This document shows positions 8,386 to 17,602 of a stretch of 64,000 bases of DNA, piece by piece. The DNA lies in the NCBI GenBank assembly GCA_007741555.1, contig CP036526.1, positions 3,906,001 to 3,970,000 of the forward strand. Reading direction: 5' to 3'. The notes under the pieces were generated by a model. That model was not told where the DNA came from, ran no database searches, and was given only the letters and a program-made list of their open reading frames with translations. Within the stretch, counting starts at the first letter, position 1; every line of letters begins with the position of its first letter. A program made the translations under genes and the position numbers. Source of the DNA: Stieleria marina (GTDB taxonomy: Bacteria; Planctomycetota; Planctomycetia; Pirellulales; Pirellulaceae).

Positions 8386-10548
8386 CTAAGCGACGATGTC
8401 CAAGCCGCTCTTGCCGGTGGATTGGCTCGGCACCGAAACATTTCGCTTGATCGATTCGTTGCCACCAAACGCAAACGCCGGTGCGTTTGACTCGCTGTTG
8501 TTTTGAAATTCGCCGCCCCCATCGTGCGACACGTCCACGTCGACGTCTTCAAACCCAAGATTGCTCAGGGCTTCCTGAAGTTCGATTTTCTGTGACGCTA
8601 GCAGTTCGCTGGATATCAATTCCGACGCGATGATCTGCGCAGCAATCGTTTCACCTGACTGATTGATTTGGATCGCCAAACGGCCAAGTTCAGCGGGGTG
8701 CAGTTCAAATGACATCGAATTCATCTCGCCGTCAGACGACTCGATCACGTGAGCCACCGCGGCGGACGTCTGGTGCGTGACATCAGCGGACTGAATCGCC
8801 GAAAACATCTCGCCCGTCCGAATCGACGAAGCTGCCCCGACCTGAGTCGGATCCATCGATACGTTGCCCGCAGACGCCTGCCCAAAGGCCCCTTGCCCAC
8901 CAAGTGCTTGCTCTCCAGACGCTTGGTTGCCATTTGCTTGCTGTGCGGCTGACTGCGCGGCTGACTGCGCGGCTGTTGCGGGCGTGTCTCCGCCCGATGG
9001 CACCGTACTGGGGAACTCAGCGGACGACGCAGACGAACTGGACGAAAAATCACCAAGCACTCCCGCACCCGCGTCTCCCGCGACGGCTTCACTGCCCGGT
9101 GCTTCATTGCCGTTCACTTCGTTGCCAACTATTGATTCATTCGTTGGCAGCACTTCGTCGTCAGTCTCAAGCCCGACGGCTGAGCCATCGGTTCGCGACA
9201 GCGAGTTGTCCAGTCCAAACGCATCCGAATCGTCGTCACTGCTCTCAAATCCAGCCGCATTCTCTGCCAGCGATTCCGACGATCCATGCTCGGCGCTCAT
9301 GCCACCTTGCGAATCAGAAAATTCGCCGTTTGCTTGTTCGGTCGATGCGACAGAAACAGCACTTGGGTCGTCAGCAACTGCCGTCGACGACCTGGAGTGC
9401 TCCGCCGTCGCCTGAACAATGGATTCATCGGGTGTTCCAGAGACAGACTCCGCCTCGACCGTCGCGTCAGCCACTGCATCACTCTCCGGTGACGCTGTCT
9501 TTTCGCTTCGAATGAAACGAGAATTGGTTTCCAACTCCGCGATTTCTGCTTCGCCGACGTTGTTGCTTTGCACTCCGCCGGTATCAACGTTGCCAACGCC
9601 TGCTTGATCCGCAGGCCCGATTTCAGTGGCGGGCGGTGACTCCAATGCGTTTGAATCAGCAGCAACTTTGGTTTCACTCCCCTGGCTTTCAACTCGGAGC
9701 GTCTCCCTAGCAGCAATTGACTCGCTCTCATTTTGGCTCAGCGCGCTTGAGATTGACGTGCTGTTGATTGACGTGCTGCGGCTCGCAGCCTCCCGTTCCC
9801 TATTGCCTTGGTCAGCCACCGATGATGATTCGGAATTTGCAGCCATCGGATCGGTGTTTGGCGACGCTTGGCCGTTCACTGCGCCCGAATTTGACGACGC
9901 CAAATCCGGGGACGACGCTTTTTGTCCCGCCCTTTGGGCACCAGTGATGGCATCCGCAGTTCCGGGGCTCACACCATCTCCCACCGCAACCGATCCGGAC
10001 TCTCCGGTCGACACGACAGTTTCAGCGCCCAAGCCTTGCGACGGCAATGACGCTGTGCCTTGCGACTGCAACGACTCTGTGCCTTGCGACTGCAAAGACT
10101 CCGCATCCTGCCGTTGCAACAGTGACGCGGCCTCCCTATCAAAACGGCCATGTTGATTTGCGGCGTCGAATCCAAAGCTCCCAGGATCGACGCGATTGGC
10201 GTTCCCAAACGATTCGCCATCAGCCACTCGATCGGCCGCACGTGTTTGAGTCGTTTCCGACGCAGACAATTCAGCATCAATACTGTGCAACTTGTCGTGG
10301 CTGTCACCGCCCTCAGTATCGCTGAACGACTCCGAGTTCCCCAACAAACTGTCGTTGTCGTCCAAGCCGGCGCCAACGCCTACACCCAAGCCCAGTGCAT
10401 TGCTACCATCGTCGACGACATCATCCAAGTGCTTGGAAAATGAATCGTCGTGAATGATCGGAACGTCCGTGGACCCGCGATCGGTCGACACAGACGACGC
10501 TTTGGCGGGAGCTAAGAACTGAGCGATAGATAAATCGGTTGGCACCAT
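8386..10548 (-). CDS. fliK: Flagellar hook-length control protein FliK
   Basis: The protein is 720 residues. A long low-complexity region rich in Ser, Ala, Glu and Gln (residues about 20-540, including tandem SLQSQGT-type repeats near 145-170) precedes a compact C-terminal hook domain (FELHPAELGRLAIQINQSGE), which is the FliK export-switch signature. FliK measures hook length and switches export from hook to filament subunits. AGGAG lies about 6 bp before the ATG. It is the first gene of the fliK-flgD-flgE run; 56 bp separate it from flgD. Confidence 0.88.
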   Translation of the reverse strand: MVPTDLSIAQFLAPAKASSVSTDRGSTDVPIIHDDSFSKHLDDVVDDGSNALGLGVGVGAGLDDNDSLLGNSESFSDTEGGDSHDKLHSIDAELSASETTQTRAADRVADGESFGNANRVDPGSFGFDAANQHGRFDREAASLLQRQDAESLQSQGTESLQSQGTASLPSQGLGAETVVSTGESGSVAVGDGVSPGTADAITGAQRAGQKASSPDLASSNSGAVNGQASPNTDPMAANSESSSVADQGNREREAASRSTSINSTSISSALSQNESESIAARETLRVESQGSETKVAADSNALESPPATEIGPADQAGVGNVDTGGVQSNNVGEAEIAELETNSRFIRSEKTASPESDAVADATVEAESVSGTPDESIVQATAEHSRSSTAVADDPSAVSVASTEQANGEFSDSQGGMSAEHGSSESLAENAAGFESSDDDSDAFGLDNSLSRTDGSAVGLETDDEVLPTNESIVGNEVNGNEAPGSEAVAGDAGAGVLGDFSSSSSASSAEFPSTVPSGGDTPATAAQSAAQSAAQQANGNQASGEQALGGQGAFGQASAGNVSMDPTQVGAASSIRTGEMFSAIQSADVTHQTSAAVAHVIESSDGEMNSMSFELHPAELGRLAIQINQSGETIAAQIIASELISSELLASQKIELQEALSNLGFEDVDVDVSHDGGGEFQNNSESNAPAFAFGGNESIKRNVSVPSQSTGKSGLDIVA

Positions 10549-10846
10549 TTTCTCCTAACGAGTAAGGAGATCACCAGTACGCAACTAGTGTGCCAAAGCA
10601 ATTCGGACCCGCATTTCGCACCAAACGCTAGCGAATGCGGGTCAAGGTTTTTTCAATCGGTCCAGCATGCCTTTCTCAGAATTGTTAAAGACCACCGCCT
10701 CGCAGATTCTGCTTTGCTGGTAGCAAAAAGTGCCCCAGCAAATCACCGCATTCACTCCATCCGTCGTCAGCACCACCCTCAACGTCGATTCAGCACCACC
10801 AAGCCGCCATCGTCAAACCGGAATCATCAAATGCCAACGATCTCGC
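10549..10846. other. Intergenic, nothing recognised
   Basis: Upstream region of fliK and downstream region of the DUF1080 gene. No gene or RNA could be recognised. Confidence 0.4.
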
Positions 10847-11539
10847 CTACTTCAGCGGCTTGATTCTCAGATTTCGCCAACGCACTTCATACGGTCCGGA
10901 ACCCTTTTTGATTCCGTGAACCTGCAATCCGATCAGGCCTTTGGGATGCGTCTCAAAAATCTCCTCGTCCGTCAAATCAGCGACCGCATTGCCATTGATA
11001 GACGTTTTGATAGTTGACCCTTTAGCCACAACGCGAAACTGATTCCACTCGCCGTTCTTCATGTGCGAATGTTCGTTCGACGCTTTGTCTTTCATTTTCG
11101 GTTCCGGAGACAACCAACCTCGGCCCGTCGCTTCGCCATAAACCCAACCGGACTGTCCGGGACTCGATTCGATCTCAACCTGTGGCCCAAACAATCGCCC
11201 ACCATACGAATCCTTGCCGTCGACGTTCTTGAGCTTCGAACGAATCTGGACCCCCGAATTCAATCCGTCATCCACTTTGACTTCAAACTCCAGTTCAAAA
11301 TCTCCGTACTCTTGGGGCGGGCACAAAAACGAATTGCCGCTCCCCTCCGCTGTCTTGCCCATGATCACTCCGCCCTCTTCGACCGTGTACGTCGCAAAGC
11401 CGCTCTTGACGGACCACTTGTCGATCGATTTCCCATCAAACAAAGCTGTCCAACCGTCCTGACCCGAAGCAGGGCAAGCCAATCCAAATCCGATTGCCAT
11501 GGAAAAAAACACAGCAGAAAATTTCAGCGTCATAGTCAT
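10847..11539 (-). CDS. Secreted DUF1080 (3-keto-disaccharide hydrolase type) protein
   Basis: From the ATG at 11539 the product is 230 residues with a signal peptide ending near ACPASGQ. The mature part starts WTALFDGKSIDKWSVK, the hallmark of DUF1080 (concanavalin-like fold), and continues with FELEFEVKVDDGLNSGVQIR, the core strands of the family. DUF1080 proteins are abundant in planctomycetes and some act on keto-disaccharides; the substrate here is unknown. A longer in-frame start at 11626 exists but lacks a signal peptide at its end. The ATG at 11533 is an equal alternative. Confidence 0.85.
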   Translation of the reverse strand: MTMTLKFSAVFFSMAIGFGLACPASGQDGWTALFDGKSIDKWSVKSGFATYTVEEGGVIMGKTAEGSGNSFLCPPQEYGDFELEFEVKVDDGLNSGVQIRSKLKNVDGKDSYGGRLFGPQVEIESSPGQSGWVYGEATGRGWLSPEPKMKDKASNEHSHMKNGEWNQFRVVAKGSTIKTSINGNAVADLTDEEIFETHPKGLIGLQVHGIKKGSGPYEVRWRNLRIKPLK

Positions 11540-11976
11540 CTCATACTCGACAGGGTTAACAAAAATCCGATGCATCCTGAACACCTGCGCAGCAAACGCA
11601 TTCACTCCGGCACACCTCAACATCACAAAACCGATAGAACACAGCGCTACAAATCAACCCACACCACGTCCATTGATGGCAGTATAGCTCAACCGTCCTG
11701 ACCAAACGGCCATCCTCAGCCTCGACACCGTAAAGCCTTCGCGAAAGCATGTGCTAGCCCGCCCGAAAGCATCTACTCGCCCGCTAGCGTACTCCTTCGC
11801 ACGCGAAAGTATTTGCTGCCGGACATCGATCCGCGACGTCGCGCTTGTTATCATGTTCGCTCCCCAAAACGGCGAACCCTGCTCCGGGCTGGTTCTTCAG
11901 GAATCCAATTCCGACAACCACCCCCGCGATCTCTCCTTTGTCTCACCCGCCTTTCCACGCCCAAGTGACACCACCT
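11540..11976. other. Intergenic with short GAAAGYAT-type repeats
   Basis: No gene is supported. Between about 11736 and 11820 the motif CGAAAGCAT / CGAAAGTAT recurs three times, separated by related CCCGCT-containing spacers. Their meaning is unknown. Confidence 0.35.
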
Positions 11977-14067
11977 ATGTCCCGCCTGATTATTCCGATT
12001 GCCTTGCTATTGATCGCCTGCATCCCACAGCGTAGCGATGCCCAGCAAGCCGATGTGATTGTCTACGGCAACACCTCCGCGGGCGTGATCGCGGCCGTCC
12101 AAGCTGCCAAAATGAAACGGAGCGTCATTCTGGTCGGACCCGATCGCCACTTGGGCGGACTCTCCAGCGGTGGCTTGGGCTGGACCGACTCCGGCCGCAA
12201 AGAAACCGTGGGCGGACTTGCTCGCGATTTTTATCACCGCATCTGGCAACACTACGACCAGAACGACGCCTGGACTTGGCAAAAACAATCCGACTACGGC
12301 AACCGCGGCCAAGGCTCCGCTGCGATCGATGCCGACAATCGTACGATGTGGATCTTTGAACCGCACGTGGCCGAACAAGTCTTCGAGGACCTCATCGCTG
12401 AGCACAAAATCCAAGTGTTTCGTGACGAATGGCTCGATCGAGAAACCGGCGTCGATGTGGTCGACGGGCAAATCACACAAATCCGCACGCTCAGCGGCAA
12501 GACCTTCCGAGGCAAACGCTACATCGACGCGACCTACGAAGGCGACTTGATGGCCGCCGCCGGAGTCGACTACCACGTCGGTCGCGAAGCCAACGACGTC
12601 TACCAAGAGAAATGGAATGGCGTCCAAGTAGGCGTCCTTCATCACAAGCACTGGTTCGACAAACCCATCGATCCCTACATCGTCCCCGGTGACCCAAGTA
12701 GCGGCGTGTTGCCGCTAATCAGTACCGACCCGCCCGGTGTTCGCGGCGAAGGAGACGATCGAGTCCAGGCCTACTGTTTTCGAATGTGCCTGACCGACGT
12801 CGCCGAGAATCGCCTCCCATTCCCTCAGCCCGACGGTTACGACGCCAAAGAATACGAATTGCTCAAACGAGTCTTCGATGCCGGCTGGCGCGATGCATTT
12901 AAAAAGTTTGACCCGATTCCAAATCGCAAAACCGACACCAACAACCACGGCCCGTTCAGCACCGACAACATCGGCATGAACTACGACTATCCCGATGGCA
13001 GCTACCAACGCCGCCGCGAAATCATTGCCCAACACGAAGCTTATCAAAAAGGCCTGATGTACTTCATCGCCAACGATCCCTCGGTCCCCGCCAAAATCCA
13101 ACAAGCCATGAAAAAATGGGGCCTCCCCAAAGACGAATTCAAAGACAACGGAGGCTGGCCGCACCAGATCTACGTCCGCGAAGCACGCCGAATGATTGGC
13201 ACCCACGTGATGACCGAACACGACTGCATGGGAGTTCACGACGTCACTGATTCGGTCGGCATGGGGTCCTACACCATGGATTCGCACAACGTCCAACGGT
13301 ACATCAAACCCGACGGGACCGTTCAAAACGAAGGCGATATCGGAGTCCACCCCGGTCGACCTTATCGCATTTCCTACGGCAGTCTGGTGCCAAAAAAATC
13401 ACAATGCACCAACCTGCTGGTCCCCGTCTGCATCTCATCGTCGCACATCGCGTTTGGCTCCATCCGCATGGAGCCGGTCTTCATGATCCTGGGACAATCA
13501 GCCGCAACCGCCGCCATCCTGTCAATTGACCAAGACATCGCCGTGCAAGATCTGGACTATCAAGTTCTCAAAAAACAGCTCGATGCCGATCGACAAGTCC
13601 TGCAATTCGACGGCCCCTTCGTCTCGAACGGCGGCATGGATCCCTCCAAATTTCCCGGGCAAGTCCTTGACGATTCCGATGCCAAAAAATCAGGGCTCTG
13701 GCGCAGCAGTCATTCGGTGCATCCGTTCGTCGGCGAAGAATACCTTCACGACAACGGCGATAAACAGACGCTTAGCAAAGTGACTTGGACAGTCGACGTT
13801 CCCAAACCTGGCAAGTACGAAGTCCGAATCAGCTACACCGCCAACCGCAATCGTTCGACCAAAGTCCCCGTACGAATCGACAACCAAACCGTACTGGTTA
13901 ATCAACGCAAAAAGCCCCAGCAACGCAGTCGAGATACGCACGACGGAATCTGGCATACCGTCGGCACCTTCCCGTTCGCAAACACCGCCACCATCGAAAT
14001 TAGCAACGCCAATGCCGATGACGGCCACGTCATTGTCGACGCCGTGCAGTTAATCCGCGTCAAATAG
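11977..14067 (+). CDS. Secreted FAD-dependent oxidoreductase with golvesin-like C-terminal domain
   Basis: The ATG at 11977 gives 696 residues with a clean signal peptide (residues 1-24); the upstream in-frame extension does not resemble protein. ADVIVYGNTSAGVIAAVQAA is the FAD-binding Rossmann start, followed by HLGGLSSGGLGWTD, typical of the FAD_oxidored family of planctomycetes. ARRMIGTHVMTEHD and the GQSAATAAIL segment near residue 510 complete the flavoprotein fold. From about residue 560 a beta-rich module (WTVDVPKPGKYEVRISYTAN through IVDAVQLIRVK) matches golvesin/xanthan-lyase C-terminal domains, probably carbohydrate binding. The substrate is unknown. Confidence 0.88.
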   Translation: MSRLIIPIALLLIACIPQRSDAQQADVIVYGNTSAGVIAAVQAAKMKRSVILVGPDRHLGGLSSGGLGWTDSGRKETVGGLARDFYHRIWQHYDQNDAWTWQKQSDYGNRGQGSAAIDADNRTMWIFEPHVAEQVFEDLIAEHKIQVFRDEWLDRETGVDVVDGQITQIRTLSGKTFRGKRYIDATYEGDLMAAAGVDYHVGREANDVYQEKWNGVQVGVLHHKHWFDKPIDPYIVPGDPSSGVLPLISTDPPGVRGEGDDRVQAYCFRMCLTDVAENRLPFPQPDGYDAKEYELLKRVFDAGWRDAFKKFDPIPNRKTDTNNHGPFSTDNIGMNYDYPDGSYQRRREIIAQHEAYQKGLMYFIANDPSVPAKIQQAMKKWGLPKDEFKDNGGWPHQIYVREARRMIGTHVMTEHDCMGVHDVTDSVGMGSYTMDSHNVQRYIKPDGTVQNEGDIGVHPGRPYRISYGSLVPKKSQCTNLLVPVCISSSHIAFGSIRMEPVFMILGQSAATAAILSIDQDIAVQDLDYQVLKKQLDADRQVLQFDGPFVSNGGMDPSKFPGQVLDDSDAKKSGLWRSSHSVHPFVGEEYLHDNGDKQTLSKVTWTVDVPKPGKYEVRISYTANRNRSTKVPVRIDNQTVLVNQRKKPQQRSRDTHDGIWHTVGTFPFANTATIEISNANADDGHVIVDAVQLIRVK

Positions 14068-14414
14068 ACCGCGTCAAAAATTAAAACTGCACGCCGCCTC
14101 CCCCGCCCTCTAGGGCCCCCCCGACCTGCCGGGCCCCAGCACTTCGAGCGCGCTACCGGTCCATTGCCGCGCCGCCTCGTACCCGCCGCCTCCCAACCGC
14201 CGCGAACTAATCGCTGCAAACCAAGTTAAATCGCGACGATTACACCAACGCGCCAGGTTCTTTTTCCAGCAAGGGATCTTTCTGCCCCCTGGATACCCCC
14301 GAGCGGTATTCGATTGCTTTAGAATGCTCGCCAAACCAGTTTGATGCATCTGAGAATGCTCTGCGTCGTTCTGATCGCAACTCGTCCCACTGAAACTTTC
14401 GTTGGAGTCAATCG
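14068..14414. other. GC-rich intergenic, nothing recognised
   Basis: The stretch is rich in short CCC/GGG runs near 14100-14140. No gene, RNA or clear terminator could be recognised. Confidence 0.4.
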
Positions 14415-14915
14415 ATGTCAGACAATCCTTATGCCAGTCCTCAAAGTTCGTTCGAGCCCATTGGAAATTCAGTCGGCGGACTGGCGATCGACAACATGCC
14501 GGTTGCCTCTCAGAACAAGCGTTTAATCAATTTCTTTGTCGACAACATCATGACTCAGATTCTGTCCATGGCCGGCGGATTCGTCCTTGGAATGGCCGCG
14601 GCCGCCAACGCAGGCGGACAGTTGACGCCCGAGGAAGCCGGACGGTTGCAGTTGCTCGGAATGCTGGTCGGCTTGATCATCATGCTGATCTACTTCGTCG
14701 GAATGGAAGTCGCCACCGGCGCCACGATCGGAAAACTGCTGACCGGTACGCGCGTCGTCAACGCCGGTGGTGGCAAAGCCAGCTTCGGCCAAATCTTCGG
14801 ACGCACGCTCGCAAGAATGATCCCCTTCGAACCGTTCTCCTTCTTGTTCGGCGACAAAACAACAGGCTGGCACGACTCACTCTCCGGCACCCGAGTCATC
14901 GACACACGCGGCTAA
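14415..14915 (+). CDS. RDD family membrane protein
   Basis: The 166-residue protein begins with MSDNPYASPQ, the NPYxSP-type N-terminus common in planctomycete membrane proteins. KRLINFFVDNI is the RDD signature region, followed by two membrane spans (residues about 50-65 and 80-96) and GKLLTGTRVVNAGG and FLFGDKTTGWHDSLSGTRVI, the conserved RDD C-terminal half. RDD proteins are small integral membrane proteins of uncertain, perhaps transport-related, role. It is the last chromosomal gene before the cassette array. Confidence 0.88.
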   Translation: MSDNPYASPQSSFEPIGNSVGGLAIDNMPVASQNKRLINFFVDNIMTQILSMAGGFVLGMAAAANAGGQLTPEEAGRLQLLGMLVGLIIMLIYFVGMEVATGATIGKLLTGTRVVNAGGGKASFGQIFGRTLARMIPFEPFSFLFGDKTTGWHDSLSGTRVIDTRG

Positions 14916-15264
14916 CCATCCGTTCGCGGACTCCGACCGGGATCGAAAAGCCACGATCTCTCCGCGTAAACCCAAATCTCCCCTGCCCTCTCTCTCTCCT
15001 CCAGCTTGCCTAAAGCAAAGGGGCTGGGGAAGCCGGAATCAGGCGTAGCGGACCGGAGATGATCTGCTGCAAACACGCGAGCCAAGCTCACGTGAGAACG
15101 GTCGCGCGAATCTACGCCAACCAGCAAAACGACCGCGTCAACCAACGGGCCCAAGGTCGTCCCTACCACGATCAGCCAAGTAATGAAAGCGCGCCCACAC
15201 CGCCAAAAAGGGCGAAAAACTCAAAGACTGGCTCCAATGGGGGGACCCGATTATGCGTCTTAAT
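14916..15264. other. Intergenic left of the cassette array; no integrase
   Basis: This is where an integron integrase gene would normally start divergently from attI. Neither strand shows a tyrosine-recombinase reading frame or a recognisable fragment of one. No other gene is supported. Confidence 0.6.
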
Positions 15265-15356
15265 AGAATGCATAATGTATACATTTACCGTTCGAATAGC
15301 CCAGATAATGTATTACCTTATCCCCCATACTAAAACCCATAATATATGGTTCTGCC
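15265..15356 (+). other. Candidate attI-like primary insertion site
   Basis: The first cassette begins at the GTT at 15349-15351, because the core GTTCTGCC at 15349-15356 is the exact complement of that cassette's terminal left core. Unlike every other junction, the upstream side is not an attC hairpin but AT-rich DNA with three copies of a YATAATRTAT motif at 15271-15280, 15304-15313 and 15338-15347 (spacing 33 and 34 bp). Integron attI sites typically hold direct repeats bound by the integrase next to the crossover, so this is a good attI candidate. The assignment is inferential. Confidence 0.45.
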
Positions 15357-15370
15357 ATAGACATCAAGCA

Positions 15371-15709
15371 ATGAACAAATCCATATACCACGGTCACCTG
15401 CAAGGTGCATCTGTCGAATTGATTAACAATACGACAGTTACAGTCAACGGTGATCATCGCTTTCCGTATCCTTCGGCAGTACAAGCACAAAATGTGGCGG
15501 CTCAAAATGGTGACGACCCCGCGAGGGTTTACTATTCGCTTGGCGAAGTGTCACCGGGCGACGACGTCTGCGTTACCGTGGAGGGAACCGAACATTCTGT
15601 GGAGGCTGACAAGACCAATTGGCACATGTTCTTGATCAAGATTGTTAGTAAACACGAAATTCAGACATCATTCATTGACGACCAAGTCTCGCAAGAGGGC
15701 GCGGAATGA
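15371..15709 (+). CDS. Cassette 1: hypothetical protein
   Basis: The 112-residue protein starts MNKSIYHGHLQGASVELINN; an in-frame extension upstream crosses the cassette border and is not protein-like. It is acidic, without membrane span or signal peptide. No family is recognised. As first cassette behind the putative attI it would be the most recent acquisition and the one best expressed from any external promoter, an inference from how integrons work. Confidence 0.7.
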   Translation: MNKSIYHGHLQGASVELINNTTVTVNGDHRFPYPSAVQAQNVAAQNGDDPARVYYSLGEVSPGDDVCVTVEGTEHSVEADKTNWHMFLIKIVSKHEIQTSFIDDQVSQEGAE

Positions 15710-15751
15710 TTGGGAGAGAACGCTGATTTTTCACCCGAGTTACAAACGCTA

Positions 15752-15843
15752 GGCAGAACCATGACATGCACGGAAGAACGGCTTGCGTGTTTTTTGAAGT
15801 GGAAAGTCAATCGTCCGTCCTCCGTGATGTCTACCGTTCTGCC
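15752..15843 (+). repeat. attC site 1
   Basis: Left core GGCAGAAC and right core GTTCTGCC are exact complements; an inner stem and a loop with a GTGGAAAG-type sequence lie between. Crossover predicted after G15836. Confidence 0.9.
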
Positions 15844-15863
15844 AACGGGATGCCCGTTATGAA

Positions 15864-16505
15864 ATGCAAAATCAACTCAGACGTACACATGCAACTGAAC
15901 TAACTGATGCTGAACTGATCCTCTTTGACATAATTGCAACGCGAGGTGGCACTCGCCGATACTTTCACCCTGATGTCTTCCCGCTTCAATACAACTATCC
16001 ATCTCATGGGTTCACGCCGAACGACCTTTCAGCGGCTCTTAACCGTTTTGAAGCAAGTGGCTGGGCTACTGGCAGCGACTTTATCGATCGTCACTCAAAG
16101 TCTGATCGCGAGATTTCAATAACCGACGCAGGCGCGAGACTTTGGGAGTCTGAACGCCAGCCCGATTGGTCTCGCCTGGTAATGGAATGGTACGGACGAT
16201 CTCGGCCCAACACTGAGCGTCATCGCGTCTCTGTGTTGGGGCATTCCCATGCGATTTGTCAACGGTTCTTTGATGTCTCGTGTGAGTGCGGATTTTTCGA
16301 CTACGACTTGGGGCCGGTGGTCTCCCGTATGGCGAATCGGAAACTGATTTATTGGCGTCCCGTGCAGCCAGTCTATTTGATCTCAGGATGGCTGAATTCG
16401 TGGCACGGTCGCGCAGACTGGGAGCACTTTCAACGCGAACGTGTTTGGTGGAGATTTGCCGATGAGATTGGTACACTTTGGGAACTGCCTAGTGCCGACG
16501 GATAG
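15864..16505 (+). CDS. Cassette 2: hypothetical protein, possibly winged-helix-like
   Basis: The 213-residue soluble protein begins MQNQLRRTHATELTDAELI. The segment NDLSAALNRFEASGWATGSD followed by REISITDAGARLWESER has the helix-helix-wing rhythm of winged-helix proteins (residues about 50-95), but this is weak. The rest is rich in Trp and Arg, with no recognised family. ATG at 15864; the stop lies 10 bp before attC 2. Confidence 0.7.
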   Translation: MQNQLRRTHATELTDAELILFDIIATRGGTRRYFHPDVFPLQYNYPSHGFTPNDLSAALNRFEASGWATGSDFIDRHSKSDREISITDAGARLWESERQPDWSRLVMEWYGRSRPNTERHRVSVLGHSHAICQRFFDVSCECGFFDYDLGPVVSRMANRKLIYWRPVQPVYLISGWLNSWHGRADWEHFQRERVWWRFADEIGTLWELPSADG

Positions 16506-16515
16506 CGTCGGGGAA

Positions 16516-16607
16516 GGCAGAACCATGCCATTCACACGAAGGACGGCGTGGGGCGTTTACAAATGGAAACCACATTGGCCGTCCTCGGTGATGGCGACCG
16601 TTCTGTC
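16516..16607 (+). repeat. attC site 2
   Basis: Left core GGCAGAAC, right core GTTCTGTC. Inner arms ACGAAGGACGG and CCGTCCTCGGT pair with one unpaired A on the left arm, the extrahelical-base pattern of attC sites. The loop holds TTTACAAATGGAAACC. Confidence 0.92.
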
Positions 16608-17192
16608 GATGATCCCTAAAATCAATCGCCCATGAAGGCGTCAATCCTCGACCTGATTTTCGCAACTGTCTTCGCAGCTTGCACCTTTTCGTTGTGGATG
16701 CTCTATCCTGAATTCGCAGATACAGCTATCGCCGTCGGATTATGGTCTCTGCTGGCTGCAATATCCTGTATTCGACGAAAACGAACGCTAATCTATTTCT
16801 CGGCTATCGCAGCCGTAGCATTCGTCGTCAGATATGCGGGGCACCTGGACAGGCTGCGCTCACCCTATTTCTTTGCGGAGTTTGTCGACATCGGCTCAAT
16901 GCTCTGCTGTTTTGGCATTGTTGCAAATACTGCGATTCTCGATCGTCATAATCTCGCGTGGTATTTGGGCATTGCCGCATTGTTCGTCGTCTTCTTTTTT
17001 ACGCCATTCCTTCTCCCGATCCATCCGTTGATTTCCCTGTCACCGATGATGATAATCTCCACAGGTTTGGTTCTCACTTGGCAGCGTGGCCGGGCAGCGC
17101 TTAAGATGACAGAACCATGCGATTCACACGAAGCACCGCATGACGATTTTAGAAATGGAAACCACATTGGCGGTGCTCGGTGATCGCCGCCG
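16601..17192 (+). repeat. Duplicated cassette A, copy 1 (cassette 3)
   Basis: The 592 bp are repeated at 26241-26832 with no difference noticed by eye. Identity begins right after the G of GTT and ends at the G of the next GTT, so the repeat equals one complete cassette. Confidence 0.92.
16632..17183 (+). CDS. Cassette 3 (A1): polytopic membrane protein, hypothetical
   Basis: The 183-residue protein has about five hydrophobic segments (ILDLIFATVFAACTFSLWML, AVGLWSLLAAISCI, LIYFSAIAAVAFVVRY, a span near residue 88, and LGIAALFVVFFFTPFLL). No family is recognised. The frame does not stop before the recombination site: the last 24 residues (from TEPCDSHEAPHDD) are read from attC 3 and the stop lies inside its right arm. 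An identical gene lies at 26272-26823. Confidence 0.75.
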   Translation: MKASILDLIFATVFAACTFSLWMLYPEFADTAIAVGLWSLLAAISCIRRKRTLIYFSAIAAVAFVVRYAGHLDRLRSPYFFAEFVDIGSMLCCFGIVANTAILDRHNLAWYLGIAALFVVFFFTPFLLPIHPLISLSPMMIISTGLVLTWQRGRAALKMTEPCDSHEAPHDDFRNGNHIGGAR

Positions 17193-17199
17193 TTATCCG
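17108..17199 (+). repeat. attC site 3
   Basis: Left core GACAGAAC (exact complement of the cassette's own start GTTCTGTC), right core GTTATCCG. Inner arms GAAGCACCGC / GCGGTGCTC pair. The site overlaps the 3' end of the cassette gene. Confidence 0.92.
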
Positions 17200-17207
17200 A
17201 CTGAATC

Positions 17208-17597
17208 ATGACTGACGGCACAGGCGTTTTCCATGGCCCGAAATCTATTGGGTATGCTCGTGTCCATGTTCGTTGTACCGAGTCGCCGCGCGATTTCGCA
17301 GTCACTCTTGCGTTAGATGACGACGAGTGGAACAACCAACTTCGTGATGGCGGATTTTCCGACTGGACTGATGCGGCGTTGGCTGGTTTGGAGCATGCAC
17401 TCAGGCTTAGTGGTAATGCTCACGGTCAATGGGCTGTTATTCGTGTCGTGGGATTGGTCTCAGATACAATCCCACGATACATCGCGCATGCATCTGCGCT
17501 CGCTGCGTGGGACAGTGTCGGTTACCATGCTGAAACAGAGGAACTCGAATCGCTCCTCAATTGGACTGTCGAATCATTTCCAGGCTTGGACGATTGA
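17208..17597 (+). CDS. Cassette 4: hypothetical protein
   Basis: The 129-residue acidic soluble protein starts MTDGTGVFHGPKSIGYARV, 10 bp after the cassette border. Alternating strands and helices (GLEHALRLSGNAHGQWAVIR) suggest a small alpha/beta domain. No family recognised; no signal peptide. Confidence 0.7.
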   Translation: MTDGTGVFHGPKSIGYARVHVRCTESPRDFAVTLALDDDEWNNQLRDGGFSDWTDAALAGLEHALRLSGNAHGQWAVIRVVGLVSDTIPRYIAHASALAAWDSVGYHAETEELESLLNWTVESFPGLDD

Positions 17598-17602
17598 ATC
17601 GG

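Noticed and set aside
12007-12651. Minus-strand frames of 214 and 211 codons within 12007-13350
   Set aside because: Both are antisense to the FAD oxidoreductase, whose motifs are continuous on the + strand.
14912-15169. 85-codon minus-strand frame as a possible integrase fragment
   Set aside because: The translated sequence has none of the R-H-R-Y recombinase motifs and no similarity that I can recognise.
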